Source: Magnetospirillum sp902729445 (lineage in GTDB: Bacteria > Pseudomonadota > Alphaproteobacteria > Rhodospirillales > Magnetospirillaceae). Taken from it: a stretch of DNA of 64,000 bases. The DNA is taken from assembly GCF_902729445.1 (NCBI RefSeq), contig NZ_CACVCE010000012.1, positions 1-64,000 on the forward strand, given 5' to 3'. Under the pieces are notes generated by a model, which saw only the letters and a program-made list of their open reading frames with translations, had not been told where the DNA came from and made no database searches. Of this stretch, positions 59,536-64,000 are shown in pieces. The stretch's first letter is position 1; each line of letters opens with the position of its first letter. Both the position numbers and the translations under genes were made by a program.

Positions 59536-59800
59536 GCCCGAACCCGGCTGGGGCTGGTTCGCCCTGCCGCCGCCGCCGCCCGACGAGGCGGACCGCCACG
59601 CCGTCGCCCGTGCCTTCACCCGGGCCTTCGCCGGCCCGGACGGGGCGGTGGCGCTGGATCATCTGAAGGCTCTGACCCTGGACCGTTGCCTGGGCGCCGA
59701 TGCCAGCGAAGCGCAATTGCGCTGCCTGGAAGGGCAGCGCCAGTTGGTGGCGCACATCCTGAACCTGATCGAACGTGGCCGTCACGAACCCGGCCTGTGA
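59528..59800 (+). CDS. Bbp19-like phage protein
   Basis: A 90-residue protein. The stretch FTRAFAGPDGAVALDHLKAL and the later CLEGQRQLVAHILNLIERG resemble the Bbp19-like phage domain found between portal and scaffold genes of podoviruses. The start overlaps the portal stop by 8 bp. The exact role in head assembly is not established. Confidence 0.7.
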   Translation: MPKPEPGWGWFALPPPPPDEADRHAVARAFTRAFAGPDGAVALDHLKALTLDRCLGADASEAQLRCLEGQRQLVAHILNLIERGRHEPGL

Positions 59801-59821
59801 ACCCTCGAAAGGAGACATGTC

Positions 59822-60550
59822 ATGTATTACGAAGATTCCCTCGAACCCGGCCCGGCCGAGGCGCCCGTCCTGCCGCAATCGGTGCCCGACAAGTTCCGTG
59901 ACCCCGAAACCGGCGCGGTGCGGGTCGAGGCCCTGTTGAAGGCCTATCAGGAACTTGAACGCCGTCTGGGCGGCATGGTCCGCGTGCCCGGCGAGCAGGC
60001 CGGCGAGGATGAGATCCGGGCGTTCCACCGCGCCGCCGGTGTGCCCGAAAAGCCCGAGGATTATTGCATCGAGTGCCGGCACCCGATGCTGGAAAGCGAC
60101 CCCGAGGTCAATCGTCGCCTGCACCAGGCCGGCTTCACCCCGGCCCAGGCGCAGTTGGTCTATGATTTGGCGCACGAGCGGGTGATTCCGACCTTCGAGC
60201 ACATGGCCGGCGAGCACCAGGCCAGCAGCCATCTGAGCCGCCTGCGCGAGCATTTCGGCGGCGACGCCAAATGGACCGAGACCGCCCGCCAGCTGGCGGC
60301 CTGGGGCCAGGCCAACCTGCCGCCCGAGGTCTTCCAGACCCTGTCCTGCTCGGCCGACGGCATCATTGCCATGCGCCACATGATGGCCTCGGGCGAGCCG
60401 GGCCTGGGGGCGCTGCCGGCCGGCCGCGACGACCAGCCCGACGAGGACGAGCTGAAGCGCATGCTGCAGGACCCGCGCTATTGGAAGAAGAAGGACCCGG
60501 CCTTCATCGAGAAGGTCTCGGCGGGCTTTCGCCGTCTGTACGGCGAATAG
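59822..60550 (+). CDS. Capsid assembly scaffold-like protein
   Basis: A 242-residue acidic protein resembling T7-type scaffolding proteins. It has an N-terminal MYYEDSLEPGPAE segment, then PDKFRDPETGAVRVEALLKAYQELERRLG, a central helical part (FTPAQAQLVYDLAHERVIPTFEHM), and a C-terminal DEDELKRMLQDPRYWKKKDPAFIEKV that could contact capsid protein. GGAG lies eight to nine bases before the ATG. No major capsid gene follows; the next gene is a divergent sensor kinase, so the morphogenesis module stops here. Confidence 0.8.
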   Translation: MYYEDSLEPGPAEAPVLPQSVPDKFRDPETGAVRVEALLKAYQELERRLGGMVRVPGEQAGEDEIRAFHRAAGVPEKPEDYCIECRHPMLESDPEVNRRLHQAGFTPAQAQLVYDLAHERVIPTFEHMAGEHQASSHLSRLREHFGGDAKWTETARQLAAWGQANLPPEVFQTLSCSADGIIAMRHMMASGEPGLGALPAGRDDQPDEDELKRMLQDPRYWKKKDPAFIEKVSAGFRRLYGE

Positions 60551-60586
60551 GGCTGCCGCCCCCCGGACCGACCGCGTCCGGGGGGC

Positions 60587-62272
60587 TCAGTCCTTTTGGT
60601 CTTCCACCTTGGCGTCTTGCAAGGTGAAGAAGAAGGTGGTGCCGATGTCGGGCTTGGATTCCACCCAGATGGTCCCGCCGAAGCGGGTGACGATGCGCCG
60701 GCACAAGGCCAGCCCGATGCCGGTGCCGCCGGGAAAGCGGTTCGGCTCCAGTCGCTGGAACACCCCGAAGATCTTGTCGAAATATTGCGACTCGATGCCG
60801 ATGCCGTTGTCGGCCACCGCGAAACGCCACATGCCGGTCGGCCCCGGCTCGGCGGTGACGGAAATCCGCACCGACCGGTCGGGGGTGCGGTAGGTCAGGG
60901 CGTTCTCGATCAGGTTCTGGAACAGGCTTTCGACCTGGCGCGGTTCGGCCCGGACGCTCGGCAGCGGGCCGACGGTGATTTCGGCCCCGGCGGCGGCGAT
61001 GGTCGAGCCAAGGTTGGTCTGTACCGATTGCAAGATCTCGTCCAGTTTGACCTCGGACAGGACCTGCGGCGCGGTCGAGGCGCGGGCGTAGTTCAACAGA
61101 TCGGGGATCATCGCCGACATGTGCTGGGCGCCGCTGACGATATAGTCGATGAACTCGTCGGCATCCTCGTCCAGCCGGCCCTTGTAGCGCCGGGCCAGCA
61201 ATTGGGCATAGCCGCTGATGTTGCGCAGCGGCGATTGCAAATCGTGGCTGGCGACATAGGCGAACTGTTCCAGGTCGGCGTTGGACCTGGCCAGTTCCTC
61301 GGTCCGCCGCTCAAGCGTGCGCCAGGTCCGAAGAAGGCCGATGCCGCTTAGGACTGTGACCAGCAGGAAGGCGCCGGCCAGGCCGGCCAGCTTGGTCGCT
61401 TCCTTGCGCCACTCGCCGACGTAATCCTCGGTCGCCAGGCCGACCAGGGTGATCAGCGGGTAGTTGGCGATCGGGCGGTACGAGAAGGTCCGGTGAATGC
61501 CGTCGGCTCCGGCCGCCGCCTGGTAGGTGTCGCCCTCGGGCTTGGCGGTGATGCGGGCGCGGAAGGTCTCGGACACCTTGGTCTGGCCGACATAGCCGGC
61601 ATGGGGGACGCGCGCCAGCAGATCGAAGTCGCGGCTGGCGTCGCCGCGCATCACCACCGTCCCGCCGACGCCGACCTCGAGGCCGTTGAACTTCTGCTCG
61701 AACCAGTCGATGGTGACCGACGCGAAGACGATTCCGCCGAAGCCGCCATCGGCAAGATCGACCCGTCGCGCGAAGATCAGCACCCATTTGTTGCTCACCC
61801 GCCCCAGAATCGGCTGGGAAATCACCAGCCCGGTGGCGGCCTTGTCGCGCAACTTCGCGAAATACTCGCGATCCGCGACGGTGATTCCGGCCGGCACACC
61901 GCCCGAGCCGTCGATGACCGCGCCGTCGGGGCCGGCCAGGCGGACGCTGTCGGCCATGGGCAGGCGTCCCTGCAGGCGGGTCAGAAACGGGGTCAGGGTG
62001 CCGGGGACCAGCATCGGCGAGGTCTGCCGCAGACGTCCGATTTCGTCGATGGTGGTCAGCAGGGCCAGGTCGATGCGGTCGATGTCGCCGGCGATGCTTT
62101 GCGCGACCAGGCGGTTGGTGTTGCGAGAGGTGATTTCGGCCCGATCCTGGTATTGGCGACGGCTATTGTCGAGAGACACCCAGATCAACGCCAGGACCGA
62201 CAGGTTGACGAACACCAAGAGGGCGACGATCGGCCATTTTGCGGCCACGAATCGCAAGGCGTTCAACGGCAT
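60587..62272 (-). CDS. Cache-type sensor histidine kinase
   Basis: A 561-residue membrane kinase. Helices at about 15-35 and 295-315 enclose a double-Cache-like periplasmic sensor (for example DREYFAKLRDKAATGLVISQPILGR). A HisKA domain with H343 (VASHDLQSPLRNISGYAQLL) follows, then an ATPase domain (NLIENALTYRTPD, DNGIGIESQYFDKIF, GGTGIGLALCRRI). The HisKA motif is of the bacteriophytochrome-like type. An in-frame GTG at 62305 is an alternative start. It is divergent from a paralogous kinase at 62424. Confidence 0.88.
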   Translation of the reverse strand: MPLNALRFVAAKWPIVALLVFVNLSVLALIWVSLDNSRRQYQDRAEITSRNTNRLVAQSIAGDIDRIDLALLTTIDEIGRLRQTSPMLVPGTLTPFLTRLQGRLPMADSVRLAGPDGAVIDGSGGVPAGITVADREYFAKLRDKAATGLVISQPILGRVSNKWVLIFARRVDLADGGFGGIVFASVTIDWFEQKFNGLEVGVGGTVVMRGDASRDFDLLARVPHAGYVGQTKVSETFRARITAKPEGDTYQAAAGADGIHRTFSYRPIANYPLITLVGLATEDYVGEWRKEATKLAGLAGAFLLVTVLSGIGLLRTWRTLERRTEELARSNADLEQFAYVASHDLQSPLRNISGYAQLLARRYKGRLDEDADEFIDYIVSGAQHMSAMIPDLLNYARASTAPQVLSEVKLDEILQSVQTNLGSTIAAAGAEITVGPLPSVRAEPRQVESLFQNLIENALTYRTPDRSVRISVTAEPGPTGMWRFAVADNGIGIESQYFDKIFGVFQRLEPNRFPGGTGIGLALCRRIVTRFGGTIWVESKPDIGTTFFFTLQDAKVEDQKD

Positions 62273-62423
62273 CCCCCCAATGGTTCCCTGCACCTTCGAT
62301 ACCACAATACCCGAAGCCGGGGTCGGGGAGAACAGGGTGCCGACGCGGTCTGGACCTTTTTCGGGGTTCTGCTAGGCAGGCCTAGGCGAAGGGTCTATAT
62401 TCCTCTGGCGTGGGGAGGAAGTG

Positions 62424-64000
62424 GTGGTCGAGACTCGCAGCATCAGAGCTGAATTGCTCGTATTGTTGGCGGCGGCCACCATCCCGCTATTCGCGTTGCT
62501 GGCCTACGCGATCTATTCCAGCGCGGCCACCGGCGTCGCGCTGGCGGAATCGAACGCGCGCAACCTGGCCAAGATCACCGCGTCCGACACCGATCGGATC
62601 ATCCGCACCAACCGCGAGGCGCTGGCGCGGATCGCGCTGCGTCCGATGATCCGCAATGCCGCCCTGGGGCATTGCGACGATTTCCTGAACGATTTTCACG
62701 CCGTCTTCCCGGTCTTCGCCAACGCCACGGTGATCGATCCGACCGGGCTCGCGGTCTGCTCGGCGGTGGCACAGCCGGGCGGCAAGCCGGTCAACGTCGC
62801 CAAGGCCGAATGGTTCCAGCGGGCCCTGGCCAGCCAGGATTTCGTCGTCGGCCGGCCGTTCCTGGAACCGATCACCGGCCGCTGGGTGTCGGTGCTGATC
62901 TCGCCGGTACGGGGCGAGGGGGGCGATATCAGTGGCTATCTCGGCTTTCCCATCGACCTGGCCGCCTATCGCCCCAGCGTTTCCCAGGCCGATCTGGGGG
63001 AATACGTCACCGTCGGCATCCTGGACGACCAGAGCACCTTGATCTGGCGAAACATCGATCCCGAGAATTGGGTGGGCAAGAATCTGGCCCATATGCCGGC
63101 CTCGCAGCGCATGATAGAAGGCGAGCGTAAATTCACCGAGACCGGCGTCGATGGAATCGAGCGGGTCTACTTCGTCGAGAGTTTGACCGAGGCCGATTGG
63201 CACGTTTTCGTCGGCGTGCCCAAGCACACCCTTTACCAAGGCGCCATCCGAAGCGGCCTGATCAATGCCGGAATCGGCATCGTGGTGCTGGTGCTGGTGC
63301 TGGTGCTGGCGGCCAGGATCGGGCATCGGATCAGTTCGCCGATGCGCAAGCTGGCCCAGGTCGCCGTCGGCATCAAGCACGGCGACGTGGCGCTCAGGGC
63401 CACCCTTGACGGCCCGCGCGAGTTGGTCGAGGTCGCCCGTGAGTTCAACGCGATGATCGAGGTCCGCGAGGATCAGCGTCGGCGCATGAGCGAACGGGAG
63501 GAAGCCTTGCGCCAATCCAACGCCGAATTGGAACGCTTCGCCTATGTCGCCTCGCACGATCTGCAGACGCCGTTGCGCAATATCGCCAGCTACAGCCAGT
63601 TGCTGGAGCGGCGCTACAAGGGCCGGCTGGACCAGGACGCCGACGACTTCATCACCTTCATCGTCGATGGCGCCAAGCATATGTCGCGGCTGATCAACGA
63701 CCTGCTGTCCTACTCGCGCATCACCAGCCAGGGCCGCCCGCTGGTGCCGGTGTCGGCCCATCAGGCGGCGGCCCTGGCGCTGGACAACCTGCAACTGGCC
63801 ATCGACGAGGCCGGCGGCCAGGTCGAGCTGGCGCCGTTGCCCGAGGTCCTGGCCGACGAGCAGCAACTGGTCAGCCTGTTTCAGAACCTGATCGGCAACG
63901 CCATCAAGTATCGCGCTTCCGATCGGCCCCCGGAGGTGCGTATTTCTGCAGGCGACCATTCGGCCTCGCACTGGATCTTCACGGTCGCCGATAACGGGAT
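62424..64000 (+). CDS. Cache-type sensor histidine kinase, partial
   Basis: Incomplete at the window end; 525 codons are visible. The architecture matches the divergent gene: a membrane helix at 10-30, a periplasmic sensor (AEWFQRALASQDFVVGRPFL), a second helix near 285, a HAMP segment, and HisKA with H378 in FAYVASHDLQTPLRNIASYS. The start of an ATPase domain (NLIGNAIKYRASD, VADNGI) is reached. GGAGG lies five bases before the GTG. The two kinases share the segment QLL-RRYKGRLD-DAD, so they arose by duplication or share a sensor type. Confidence 0.85.
   Translation, partial: MVETRSIRAELLVLLAAATIPLFALLAYAIYSSAATGVALAESNARNLAKITASDTDRIIRTNREALARIALRPMIRNAALGHCDDFLNDFHAVFPVFANATVIDPTGLAVCSAVAQPGGKPVNVAKAEWFQRALASQDFVVGRPFLEPITGRWVSVLISPVRGEGGDISGYLGFPIDLAAYRPSVSQADLGEYVTVGILDDQSTLIWRNIDPENWVGKNLAHMPASQRMIEGERKFTETGVDGIERVYFVESLTEADWHVFVGVPKHTLYQGAIRSGLINAGIGIVVLVLVLVLAARIGHRISSPMRKLAQVAVGIKHGDVALRATLDGPRELVEVAREFNAMIEVREDQRRRMSEREEALRQSNAELERFAYVASHDLQTPLRNIASYSQLLERRYKGRLDQDADDFITFIVDGAKHMSRLINDLLSYSRITSQGRPLVPVSAHQAAALALDNLQLAIDEAGGQVELAPLPEVLADEQQLVSLFQNLIGNAIKYRASDRPPEVRISAGDHSASHWIFTVADNG

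Overview
The window looks like chromosomal DNA of a GC-rich, flagellated alphaproteobacterium, most likely a Magnetospirillum-like member of the Rhodospirillales. The evidence is the rpsT-dnaA-dnaN-recF-gyrB block, a ctrA-type master regulator next to fliI/fliJ, an anaerobic ubiquinone operon (ubiT-ubiU-ubiV), a phasin, plant-type GshA, and a dense set of PAS, GGDEF, histidine-kinase and chemotaxis genes. The assignment rests on gene content and order as read here; no database search was possible.

Layout. 0-4.5 kb: a chemoreceptor, a small membrane protein, tRNA-Arg(CCG) and a sensor kinase. 4.6-14.6 kb: a replication block on the minus strand (rpsT, dnaA, dnaN, recF, gyrB), interrupted between dnaA and dnaN by a 984-residue protein made of two copies of a TPR plus glycosyltransferase-like module. 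14.7-22.9 kb: two small hypotheticals, glutamate synthase (gltD-gltB) and an extensin-like lipoprotein gene preceded by a CtrA-type motif. 23.1-30.3 kb: a tightly overlapping six-gene cluster (HyfB, HyfC, HyfE, HyfF, HyfG and HyfI homologues). Its 'hydrogenase' large subunit lacks the N-terminal Ni-Fe CxxC motif, while the small subunit keeps its iron-sulfur cysteines, so this looks like an energy-converting-hydrogenase-related (Ehr-like) proton- or ion-pumping complex rather than a hydrogenase.

30-45 kb: unknown conserved proteins, an orphan TAXI-type binding protein, chorismate mutase, gshA, ctrA, fliI-fliJ, an HPP membrane protein, an RlmM-like methyltransferase, a CNT nucleoside transporter, a large receiver-PAS-GGDEF-EAL protein with a DivK-like regulator, and a GIY-YIG gene enclosed by perfect inverted copies of a REP-like repeat. 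45-56 kb: the ubiTUV operon behind an FNR-type palindrome, a receiver-cNMP fusion, an orphan ParA, a phasin, a PD-(D/E)XK-like orphan, aspartate aminotransferase and a PAS-GGDEF protein.

55.8-60.6 kb: an S24 repressor-like gene, a small gene under a LexA-type box, and a compact podovirus-like module (two small proteins, a permuted-papain-like protein, portal, Bbp19-like, scaffold) with no terminase, major capsid, tail, lysis or integrase gene. 60.6-64 kb: two divergent, related extracellular-sensing histidine kinases; the second runs off the window.

Most long reading frames opposite large genes (for example opposite gltB and gyrB) are high-GC shadows and are omitted.
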